From positions 10,005,001-10,069,000 of the forward strand of contig JAULSR010000001.1 in the NCBI GenBank assembly GCA_030512295.1: DNA of 64,000 nucleotides. The letters run 5' to 3'. The notes below the pieces were generated by a model that did no database searches, was not told where the DNA came from, and saw only the letters and a list, made by a program, of their open reading frames with translations. Made by a program: the position numbers and the translations under genes. Source of the DNA: Bombardia bombarda. Lineage: Eukaryota; Ascomycota; Sordariomycetes; Sordariales; Lasiosphaeriaceae. This document shows, piece after piece, positions 34,314-44,397 of the stretch. How positions within the stretch are numbered: the stretch's first letter is position 1; each line of letters opens with the position of its first letter.

Positions 34314-36390
34314 TCACTGCTCCCTGCTGTACTGAGAAAACTGCCTCCAGTAGTGGCCATAGCGGAAAATCAGGAGCGAAATGGGCGCCAAGCAGAAACT
34401 GACGGCGGCAAAGACGGTGAAGCCCCAGCCATAGCCGAGCTTCTCGACGAGGGGGACCGTGGTCAGGGGCAAAAAGGTACCGGCCAGGCAGCGCGTCACG
34501 ATGATGCCGGTCAGGGCGGAGGCCGAGTAGAGACCGAAGGCGTCGACGACGTAGGCCATAATGGGGATCATGGTCAGCATGAGGGTAGAGCCGATGAGGG
34601 AAACGGCGGCGAGCAGAAGGGGGACGGGCAGACGCAGCTCGATGATCCAGCCGTAGGCGGCGATGGCGAAGGGGATGGCGAGGGAGCCGACGACGGAGAG
34701 TGGAAGGCGGTACTCGGGGAGCCCGACGCCCGGGTGGGTTTTGGACGAGTCGCGCAGGTGGATGTAGATGGCGTCGAGGGAGCGGTTGCAGATGATGACG
34801 GAGATGACGGAGCCGAAGGCTGTGGGATGGGTGTTAGTGTGCCTATCTATATATCTATATAAACAGCAAGGGAGGAAAGGGGGGGAAGAACTCACTGAAG
34901 CTGATAAAGCACAGCCCCGCGCTGACCGGACTCAAGCCGTAGACATCCTGCAGGGTATCCGGCAGCGTCGTGCTCATGACGTAAAAGTACGAAAACACCA
35001 CGGCACCCAGCAGACTGAGCACCATCAGCACACCACTCCCAAACAACACCCGCCCCGGCCGCAGCACCGAGTCCCTCAGCTTCCTCCACCCGCTCTCGGC
35101 CGTCTTGCACCCCGGCCCGGCCCCATCAGCATCAAACACCACCGTCGTCATCACCGCCTTGCGACACCCATCATCCCCCCCCTCAAGCGCCGCCGCATTC
35201 ACCTTCCTCAACCGCTCCGCCGCGCGCCTCCGCAGAATCTGCACCTTGTACGTCTCCCTAAAATACGTAAAAAACAACAGCTCACACGCCGACGCCAGCG
35301 CCACACACATCCACATGACCCTGCGCCAGCCATGGTTCTCCGCCACCGCCGCCGCGATGCTCGGCCCCACCGCGCCGCCCACCAGCGGCGCCAGAAAGAC
35401 AATACTCATGGCCGCGCCTCGTTCTTCCGGCGCGAAGACGTCGCCGACGATGGCGGGGTTGAGCACGTTTCCCGCGACGGCGACGCCGCTGAGCATGCGC
35501 GCGAACACGAACTGCGGGACCGAGGTGGAGGTGGCGGCGAGGACGCTCGCGGCGCAGAGCAGCAGGGTGGCGCCGGTCATGACGGGGTAGCGGCCGTACA
35601 TTTCGGAGAGCGGCGCGATGAGCAAGGGCCCCGCGGCCTCGCCGAGCTCCCAGATGGTAACGAGGAGGACGGAGGCGGACTTGGAGCGGGATTTGGAGGG
35701 GGCCAGGTCCCGGCCGATGGAGGTGGCGAGGGGGATGACGGCGATGCAGGTGAATGTGCTGTGGTGGGGGGTTAGTATGGTTTGGGGTTGGGCTGGGTTG
35801 GTTTGTTTACTTGGATAGGGGGAGAGGGGGGGTGGATGGATCTGAGGTTGGGACGTGCACGCATTGTGGTGAAAAGCGGCAGGGGGGGAGGGGGGGGGGG
35901 TTGGTGATGAGGTAAACAAGAAGGAAAAGGGGTGTGATGAGGTATGTTGTGCGACTTCGGACTCTCTACCATAATGGGAACAATGCATGACGGGATGCGA
36001 CCATCCAATGGCGGGATCGAACGCACACTCATAGCGAATGAGGTGCGGTGAGGTGAGGCGAGGTGAGGGGTAGTACAGGTGAGGGTAACGAGAACGAGAA
36101 TAAAACACTTACACGACAAAGGCCGTCATGGCCAGTAGAGCGACAATGCCCCATTTGAAGGCAATTGGCCATTCTAGCGGGTTGTCCGGGTCGCCGGCGG
36201 GGTCAAAGTCGACCACGATCACTGCTGTTGCGGCCGTGCTGGTCGTCGACGTGGTCGAGGACCTGTCGTCCGACAGGTCCGTGTCGCGTGGCGTTATTGT
36301 GCCATTGTTCTGGTTGTGGTCATTGTGGTTGTTCAGCAGCAGAGGTTGAGTTTCGGTTCCAGCGTCTTGGTCAACTGCGGAGACGGCCAT
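34314..36390 (-). CDS. MFS multidrug transporter (drug:H+ antiporter type)
   Basis: Exons 36390-36113, 35758-34896 and 34819-34314, with introns of 354 and 76 bp (GTAAGT...CACAG; GTGAGT...CACAG). The product has 548 residues. After an acidic, Asn-rich cytoplasmic N-terminus, DPDNPLEWP precedes the first membrane helix, a common pre-TM1 signature of fungal DHA1-type transporters. The motif between helices 2 and 3 is APLSEMYGRYPVM, the G-x3-[DE]-R/YGR form. A central loop carries a basic stretch (ILRRRAAERLRKVN). The exon junctions fall inside helices, as usual. It likely exports toxic or other small molecules across the plasma membrane, substrate unknown. The first intron is unusually long and very C-rich on the sense strand. 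A GA repeat precedes the start codon. Confidence 0.88.
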
Positions 36391-36406
36391 CTCTCTCTCT
36401 CTCTCT
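36391..36406 (-). repeat. GA-dinucleotide repeat abutting the MFS start codon
   Basis: Eight CT units on the plus strand end at the base before the MFS ATG, so the sense-strand leader is GAGAGA up to the start codon. It may influence initiation or simply be slippage-prone. Confidence 0.8.
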
Positions 36407-38805
36407 TCCCCGGACTTGTTGTGTTGCTGGAGGAGAGATGGTATTTCCCTGGGAGTGGAACTGGAACACACGAGGTCCCAAGAAAACAAACAACAAATAA
36501 GGAGACAAGGAGAAGAAGGGATAAAAGGTTCAATGGCCACTCTTGCTCCCAGAAAAAGTTTTGTGTCGAAAGATAAGATCGGGACTCTTTGCGATTATCG
36601 GATGGATCTCTTGGCGCAGATAGTGGATACATACGGATACGCCCTTCAACCACCCCTCCTTCAGCTCTTTATCTGCACCCGTACGAATACCTACAGAGAA
36701 ATCAAAAAGTCGGAAACGAAAGACGCGGGATTCGAATCCAGCATTCCCCAACTAACCAAATTTGAAGATGCAGGCCTGACCAATAAATTGCAATGATTAC
36801 ATCCTTCAATCACGACTCCATGCCTGCCGCATGGTATCATTTCCCGGGGCGTGCGGCGAAAGAGGGGTTGCACTGGTCTGCAAGGGAACCGGTTCTGGTA
36901 AGTGGAGGCTGCTTAACTTTGACAAGGCGCGCCAAGGATGTCGCTTAGCTCGCTGTGGTAAAGCCCGGACGCGCTAAGAGAGTGCGAAAAGTATGGACAT
37001 TCCGAGGAGCTTGGAGCAGGGCGCGCCCTTTTCTTGAACGTTCTACACTACTGTGTACCTTAGATGGGGGCATGCATGGATGTACGTTGGGCTTTGCATT
37101 AAGACCGGTTTGTCGCCACACCACCCGGGGTTGACTGCCAACATAGATAATAAATCTGACGTGATGGCTAGTTTCCTTGGTCTGTTGGTTCTCGCACTTT
37201 CTGTGCGCGATGCATTGTAACTTTTAAGTTCTTTGTGCAGTGGGCAAATCCTGCAATTGCTTTCACGACCTAGGATTAATTCAATATGTACCAAAACTGA
37301 GAAACTTGACTTTGCCGACCGGCTCTTGCTCCGGTCCAAACATCCACAATTCCACACACCGCCGGCCAACTGCCGACGATTTCCGCCTTTTCGCCTCCTA
37401 CTTAATCCTCGTGTCCGCGGCAACCACCCGGTGGAACCCAGTGCATACCTAAGTGTTGGGTAAAATACTTAAAAAAGGGGTGCTCGTCCGGTCTTTGCGG
37501 AACGGTGGAGTCGAGACCTTAATGCACACTTCAGAGTCTGGACCTAGTGTTCGTCTCCACCGCATGCCAAGAGATGTTGGCTTTGAAGATGCATCATCCT
37601 TGTAGTAAGTTTAGGCGCTGGCGGTGATCATGACTGTGAATCTACAATTCGACATGTGCTATCCTGCATGGGTGAACGAGGATGGTATCTACTTTGTTGA
37701 AGACAGTACTTGATGCTGAAGCGCCACGGCACCTGATGGTAATGTTAGTCACATCGCCACATTGAACCTTGATTCTAACCAACACTTCGTAAATTATTTA
37801 TATGCAATAGCAACAAGGCAGTTAGTGGTTGGAGAGTGAAACCCATGTAAGGAGATTAACCTCTACAGTCCCCTCAGACGTATGAAAAGATTGAAATCCC
37901 CCATAAACTCACTGGCAATCGAAACCGTAAAAAAAGTAGCAAAAGCTCACCGGCTCCGAAACTTGCACGAATCCCAACAATGAGAGCTTGCTCCATAAAG
38001 TGTTATCAGAAAACCCCGACCCAGGTGAAAGTCGAACCCGCAGGGTCTAAGACAGGGGAGCTCGTCTTCTATTTATGCTGCTAGCTCGCTTTAAGGTCTT
38101 TTGCTGGGGGATTGGCGGTAGGTGCTCGCTGGATCAGATACATATATGGTGTGTTGAACAATGTGAGTCAGGTCATGAGCTGCCCTGCCAGTACGCCTAC
38201 CTACCACAATTCCCAATTTGCACTCTGGGCCATGTTTGAAGGACCCACATATCAGGAGTAAACGTGGTCGCCCAGAGGGGCTTATATGTACCCTGAGGAG
38301 GAATGGGTAGGTGTGATGTGGTTTCGAGATTTACAGCTAGATAATGTGCGTAACCTTATATCCGGTGGGGCTCTCTGAACAATGATGACATGGAGCTATT
38401 GCTGTTGTTTTGGGAATGTTGTCAGTTTCTGATGAGCTCCAATGATGCAGCAAAGCTCAGGATCTGAGTTCATCTTGCAGTTTGCGACTTATCTGCTGGG
38501 GATATGTGGGATATTGCCATTTTGACTACCCCCGACCTTGTATTTGTTTTCAGCGTATCTCTACTATTTATCAGATAGGTATTGACGGTACCGAAAAGAT
38601 TGGGCGTTTTTCTCATGTGCACTTAGTTTTCCAACATAGCTGCGGGCTGTGCTCTCATCTCTGTGGTAGACCTTCTAATGCCCAAAGCAAGACCCAGAAC
38701 AGGAAATCTCGAGAACAAAACACATAAACAAACAAGATCCAACCCCCCTTTCTGACTCAAACCACTATCACGCCCCAATCTTACATCCCAAACAGCCTCC
38801 CTACC
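36407..38805. other. Gene-poor region with a tRNA-like relic
   Basis: 2.4 kb without a supportable gene. On the minus strand at 37998-38095 lies a tRNA-like stretch: an AAGAC/GTCTT stem, a GGGTTCGACT T-loop and a downstream TTTT, but with several mispaired arms. Much of the rest is AT-rich. Confidence 0.45.
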
Positions 38806-39830
38806 TTACCCAAACCAATTCCATCCCAACTGCTGAGCCCCGATGCTCAACATCCCCCACAGATGCTGTTGCGTTGCCCCAGCCCCACTCACCCCCATTC
38901 CCTGCAGCGCTGGCCCAACCATCCGCGTAGCAGCAGCAACAAAAGCCAGTGCAAGCTCAACCCACGCGGTCGCATCATCAGCACACAAACTACCGCTCGG
39001 CTGGCGAAACTCGATCGTCCCCTGACCTCCTCCCACCATGCGAGAAAAGTCCCACTTGTATATCTTACCATGTACGAAATTCTTTTTCTTGCCATGAATA
39101 ATGCCGGTGCGTGACATGGGAGAGACGTGGTTCATGTACCCCACCACCTTATCAACTGCCTTCTTCCCAGGATCTCCGGAACCAGAGGGAGACTGAACTA
39201 CAAGATCGAGCATCCCCAAACAATCACCCAGACTCCGCTCATTGAAGGACGCGCTGACGCGGTTCGACTGGCACCAATGGTTGCCGCCGCGGCGGTTGGG
39301 CGGGACGAGCAGGTCGAGCGCGTGCTCGTAGAAGAGGGCGCACTTGCCGAGGGCGGCGAGGTCGGCGGCCGAGAAGGGGGTGGGCGTGGCTGAGATGTGG
39401 ACGTGCGTGGAGCAGTCCTCTGAATGGACGATGCGGAACGAGGTGGACAGGACGCGGAAGATGGTCTGCAGGTCGGTGGTCCAGGGGTCGGCGATGTGAT
39501 AGACGGGGGAGACGAGTTCGATGCCGACTGGGGGGGGGGGTTCATGTGTGTAAGTCGAGTGTATTATTTCAGTAGTTTTAGGGACAAAGAGCGGGGATAC
39601 TGACATAGACCATAGGCTGGCTGCTCGGGGATGGTGATCTCCCGGACGATGGACCATTCGCGGTAGTTGTCGGCTGATTTGTCGGCGCCATCGTTGATGT
39701 GGTTGTTGATGCCTGCCTCCCTGAGCTTCTGGGATACACTGAGGGCGAGTGAGTGCCAATCTGTGTAGTTCCCGGCTCCGCCGCCCAGGAGAAGCTCGAT
39801 CTCGACGCCGAATTGTAGCGAGTTTGACAT
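38806..39830 (-). CDS. Amidoligase-family protein (Amidoligase_2)
   Basis: Two exons: 39830-39605 and 39527-38806, with an intron of 77 bp (GTCAGT donor; acceptor after a long C run). The product has 315 residues. A donor at 39610 (GTCTAT) is an alternative; it would remove two residues. The N-terminal LQFGVEIELLLGG, then WSIVREITI, and after the splice GIELVSPVYHI are the three signature strands of the amidoligase family. STHVHISATP and GTIEFRQPSGSL supply further conserved His and Glu residues. The family belongs to the carboxylate-amine ligase group related to glutamine synthetase and gamma-glutamylcysteine ligase, and is predicted to form amide bonds with ATP. Substrates in fungi are unknown. 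No peptide-biosynthesis neighbours are visible. The C-terminal region has a small hydrophobic helix. Confidence 0.8.
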
Positions 39831-41306
39831 GGCTTCAGGAGTGATGAGATCCCAGGTTTGAATTACCAGTAATATGAACCTTCTGTAGATATATAACGCC
39901 CGTATGACATGTTTCACAACAATCCAGACATGAACTACTCGAGTCGACCGCCAAGGCGGAACATGATTTCGGCCGATTTCACTCGCATTTATAGCTTCAT
40001 CTTGTTTGTATGACACACTTTGCTAGCCGACAGGCGGTCTTAATTTTCACGGACTGATACTAGTCAGAGCATTACAGCACCGAGACCATGGCATGTGATG
40101 ATTGATCATGTCTAGCCAAGACTTGACTCTCCTACTAATTAGCGACAACTAGGCGTGACGCAGAGCACGGCAAACAAGCAAACATGGGCTGTTGTTATGG
40201 TGTAGTCTTTGGTCTTGTCTCGGGATGACGGATTGCCTGAGGTCAGAGACGAATTTAAGATGGAAAAGCACGACCCTGTCATCTATGGGCCCCTGATCAG
40301 TGAAAGTCATTGGAAACTACAGCCATAGTCGATGACACAAAATGCTGGAGTCAAAACATATCGGGCGCCTCGTCCATGATGCCAGAAGGTGGTCGTCCTG
40401 GAAGGCGTTTGTTCCCACAGACTTCCAGCCCAGTGTTTGATCATCACACAAGCACGCGGCTAGAAAGGCGCTTACTTGCCCCTTACTTAGGTAGGTACGA
40501 GTACCAAGAGTACTATTTTGGATGGACACTCGTCCCAAGGCAACGCTGCAGAGCCTCAACGGTCTTGTATTAGACACATGTGGGCCACGATGCAGGACAA
40601 ACGGGGTCGCGTCATTTTTGCCAAACATGACAGTGCCGGGGATGGGACCGGCTATGATTGGCTATGGAAGCTATCAGTTGGGGCCTGGGAGGCGCAGTTA
40701 GTAGTCTCGCCGAGATGGGTGTCAGCGGGGGGGTCCGTGGAGCTGCTTTCAAGCGCCGAGCAGACATAGAACGTGCTGGGATCGACTGAGCTAGCCTTGC
40801 GATCAGACCCTCCAAGTCTCTTCCTCCAGTCTTCACTCAACACCGAGGTCCTTCAATCTTCTCTCTACTCAGGTTCCGAGCTAGACAAACCATTCGTCTA
40901 GGTCTTCAACTCGCCAGCTTCGCAGGACATCCCAGAGAACGCGAGCGTCCGACTCTGTCAGGCATGCCGCTTTGTATTCGGGTCATTCACGTTGTAAAGA
41001 ATCTGGAGTGAGCACATACCATTAGGAGGTCCCATAGTTGGTATTCTGGTGCATGTGCTGGAAGTTCACCTACAGCGAGATACTGGTACGCTAGCTGCTA
41101 ACACTCTGACATCTGCTGGTCCAACATACCTATCCTCATCCTCTTGCCTGCTAACGAATGGGCCTCCCGTATCCTCATGTACAGGGAATCAGATATCTAG
41201 GCTGCTGGTTGAACGGACAGCTCCAACATCAATTACTTGCATCAAATCCCTCCATCATAGTCCAGTGTGCCGCACGGTGATCAAACCCAGGCAGGTCATG
41301 GCATCA
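39831..41306. other. Intergenic, no gene recognised
   Basis: The first part should hold the amidoligase promoter. Several open frames on both strands (40310-40843, 41049-41300) lack conserved motifs. An AGGTAGGTACGAG word sits near 40491. Confidence 0.45.
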
Positions 41307-41397
41307 AATCCCGGCCTACTAATGAACAATGCCTTCTTCAGAAGCCTCGACATCCCGACGAGGAGATAGGAGTGGGCTTTAAGTTTTGATCTACGTA
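41307..41397 (+). pseudogene. Fragment of a Pelota/Dom34 copy (3' end)
   Basis: The stretch encodes NNAFFRSLDIPTRR, matching residues near the C-terminus of the intact Pelota gene at 49324-50529. It then jumps to sequence matching the gene's final codons (MGAGFEF) and a few bases beyond the stop. About 150 bp between these parts are missing and the frame is lost. Differences from the intact gene include C-to-T and G-to-A changes, some in CpA/TpG context. This is a decayed partial duplicate, not a gene. Confidence 0.75.
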
Positions 41398-41439
41398 TAA
41401 TAGGAGATGGTAATAATATAGTCAACTCGATTAAAAGCG

Positions 41440-41560
41440 TATTTTATATTTTATAATATAATAGTTATGGATGGGATAATTATATTGTAGGTGGTGCAGT
41501 CGGTGACGCGGTACGATTAAGTTTGTAATTTTTGGAGGTAGATTGAGTATGAGGCCTCTT
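41440..41560 (+). repeat. AT-rich repeat copy A, beside the Pelota fragment
   Basis: Shares blocks such as ATGGGATA, GGTGACG/GGTGATG and TTTTGGAGGTAGAT with 51045-51170, in the same order and strand. It begins about 50 bp after the Pelota fragment. Confidence 0.55.
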
Positions 41561-41977
41561 GATTATTTCCGTAACCCCTATCTTGCCGTGGTCGCGCTTT
41601 CTGTTCTAGTAATTAATTCCATCTTTAAGTTTGTTAGGATATTCTAATAGTCGTCGGCGCCATTGACGAATCAGGCAGTGCTTTCTAGGCAGCCAGCACC
41701 ATGGCTGTGACGCAATCGGTTTGCAGGCCCTTGTGAAACATGACACCACCTACCATAGGTCTGACGGGCTCGGCAAGGCTCGCAAACTGCTGCGTGCTAC
41801 CCCTTCTAAGCTGAAAAGACCCCGCGGAAGGCATTAATAATTACCGCTGCCTCACCTTTAGTTTTACCCCGCGATCTTTTTTCCTCTCCCTTGCATACAT
41901 AAGTTTAGGTGGCAGCAGTAACAAAACTCGACCCATCGCACCACGAAACGACAACTCACCAAAACAAAACCGCCAAA
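41561..41977. other. Thioredoxin promoter region
   Basis: Spacer before the thioredoxin start. No specific site was identified with confidence. Confidence 0.4.
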
Positions 41978-42457
41978 ATGTCCGAGCCAGTCCTCATCAA
42001 GACCGACGACGAGTTCGGCTCGCTCATCGCGTCCACCAAGTACGTCGTCGTCGACTTCTGGGCCGAGTGGTGCCCTCCCTGCAAAGCCATCGGGCCCCTC
42101 TTCGCCAAGCTCTCCAAGGACCACTCCGTCGACAACCAGCTCACCTTCGCCAAGGTCGACATAGACACGACTCCCGAAGTGGCCAAGAAGTTTGGCATCC
42201 GCTCGATCCCCACCTTCCTCTTCTTCGAGGACGGCAAGCTCCAGAGCCTCGACCTGAAGGACAAAGTCTCGGGCGGCGGCGTCGTCCTAAGCGAGGACGG
42301 CAAGATCACCCAACTCCGCGGCGCCGACCCTAGGAGCTTGACTACCATTGCGGGTGAGCTGGGCAAGCTGGCCAAGGAGAGTCTTACTCCTGCGCCGGCT
42401 GCTGCTGATACACAGACGGTGAGTGATGATCATTTGGAAGAGGGTGGTTATGTGTAG
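41978..42457 (+). CDS. Thioredoxin
   Basis: Single exon, 159 residues; the ATG at 41978 has a good context (CCAAAATG). The redox centre WCPPC spans residues 31-35, so the usual second glycine (WCGPC) is a proline. The cis-proline (IPT, residue 78) and the strand FLFFEDGK are conserved. A loop after residue 93 (KDKVSGGGVVLSEDGKIT) is longer than in typical 105-110-residue thioredoxins, and the C-terminus carries an extra acidic tail of about 25 residues. No signal peptide or transit peptide is evident, so it is probably cytosolic. It reduces protein disulfides with electrons from thioredoxin reductase. The WCPPC centre may shift its redox potential. The insertion might instead reflect a retained 3n-length intron, but no good splice sites are seen. 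Confidence 0.92.
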   Translation: MSEPVLIKTDDEFGSLIASTKYVVVDFWAEWCPPCKAIGPLFAKLSKDHSVDNQLTFAKVDIDTTPEVAKKFGIRSIPTFLFFEDGKLQSLDLKDKVSGGGVVLSEDGKITQLRGADPRSLTTIAGELGKLAKESLTPAPAAADTQTVSDDHLEEGGYV

Positions 42458-43530
42458 GATGCTGGATTGCTGACAGTAAGAAAATCAACCAGCTTGCCGC
42501 TGCCTGAATCCGTCTTCTGCCAGAGCTCTAACCACGCCTGGCAATGATCCCTATCCGACGACGGAGAGCAACGTGACCATGACCACGATAGCAACGATAT
42601 AACGCGAACAGGGGGAGAGAGCGATGTGATGGAGACTGGGAGGGCAGACGAGAAGCATGAACTGGGCGATGCAATTTCCCTAGGTCTCCTGCAATCACAA
42701 TGGACTAGATGACTTAGAAGCAGGCATGCATTTCAAGCTGCAGGAATTATACCATTTCTTTTTCCAGAAACCGTTTGCAATTTTGATGAGCTTCAACCTA
42801 CCTGCGCCCTTGCTGCTGTGATGATTTGATTGCACATGTATTTCTGCATCAACTGACAAACACAGATGAATGGACGCGAACTGATTTGAAGATAATGAAC
42901 ATGAATGCCTACATGGAATATTATCTAAGCACGTCGGAGGAACCAAGTATGCTTGAGCATCTGGGACAAGTCTCTTGCAAAAGCAATGAAAACTCTGGAA
43001 TAAGTTATAGACTGTATCTTAAGGATGTTGATATTCTCCATGCTGAATACCTAACCAATCTACCCACCGCCATGCCAACGCCAGACGTTGCGCCTTGACA
43101 AATGCAACAACAATGCAGCGAACGCCAGACCATCCAAGACAAGTCAAGTCAGGCTTCTCAACAAAAGACCAACCGACCAAGCTAGCCAGCCAGGTATAGA
43201 AACAACACCACCAGCATCCCATATAGTACAAACAGGCCACAGCCGGCCAACAAGCCACCCCGTCTTTTATACAGTAATCCTCCCCCGCATCCAAGTAGCC
43301 AACTATGTATCCAAGTGCCTCCCCTCCAGTCCACCCACCGCATCTACACCAAACACCGAATCTTTCTCTAGGTCTAGTTCGCACTCGCTCGCTCGCTTGC
43401 TTCAAAGAGCACTACATGACTCCACCTAACCAACTCACCCATCAACAAGCCCACTACACCCCCAGAATTCAACCTTTTCTTCTTCCCCCTAATCTTCTTC
43501 GCCTTAAACGCGGTCACCCCTCCACACTTC
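42458..43530. other. Convergent intergenic region (thioredoxin / WD40)
   Basis: 1.07 kb between two converging genes, so it should hold two 3' untranslated regions. Nothing else is recognised. Confidence 0.5.
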
Positions 43531-44364
43531 CTACACATCATCTCCTCTTCCTGTTCTTCCTCTGCCTGCCCCTCCCCCCGGTCCTCCCCCATCTTCACCC
43601 CCCCTTAACCTTAACCCCCTCTCATGATCCTCCTCCTCATCACTATCACTCAGCTCCGAGCTCTGCCTACTAACAGTCGACAAGTTCCCCCTGCTCCACA
43701 GATGCCGATACGGCGAGTTATCCCTCAACACCTGCAGCGGATGGATATTATGGAACAGCCCCCTCGAGGTACCCCTTTCATCCTCCTCCCCTTCCTCGTC
43801 ATCATCATCATCATCAGCAGCATCAGCATCAACAGGGGTATGCACAATCGTCGGCACCGCAGACCCGTCCATCTGCCGGTTGCCCTGCCTTTCATGTTTA
43901 GGTGGTGGCAGCGATTTCCTCTCTTGCTTCTTCTTCTCAGCGGCGGCGGCGGCGGCGGTATCATCCGCAGACGATGACGACCCGACGCCACTGGTGATGG
44001 AGGTGAAGACGCCCATGCTCCTGTTCCGCGAGTGCGAATGCGGATGAGGCTTGTTCTTTTCCTTCTCCTTTGCATCCTCAATGGCGACGCCATCTATGGG
44101 CTGGCGGCCGCGTCCTTGCCCACCGCCGCCACCGGACGTGTTGCTTCCACCCCCAAAGCCCGTGAGGTTTCGCCAGCGATTGAGGTTCCAGAACGAGAAA
44201 CCCGTCCCTCCGGTATCGGTGGGTAGCTCGTCACTGTCCTTTTCGGTGTCCTCCTCAACTTTGTCTTTCTCCTCCTCCTGTTTCTTCTTCTTGATGTCGT
44301 CTGCCGCGGTAGCGGTACCAGAACCAGCAGGGTGAAACACAAAGCTCGGCGTTGGAATAGCGGC

Positions 44365-44397
<33 letters not shown>

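Noticed and set aside
34353..35775. Long plus-strand frames across the MFS gene
   Set aside because: Antisense shadows of the transporter, rich in Gly/Asp/Glu or His/Arg/Pro.
36718..36750. GGGATTCGAATCC word that looks like a tRNA T-arm
   Set aside because: No acceptor, D or anticodon arms can be formed on either strand.
37998..38095. Complete tRNA gene
   Set aside because: One stem is perfect and a T run follows, but D, T and acceptor arms have several mispairs. It is kept only as a relic in the findings.
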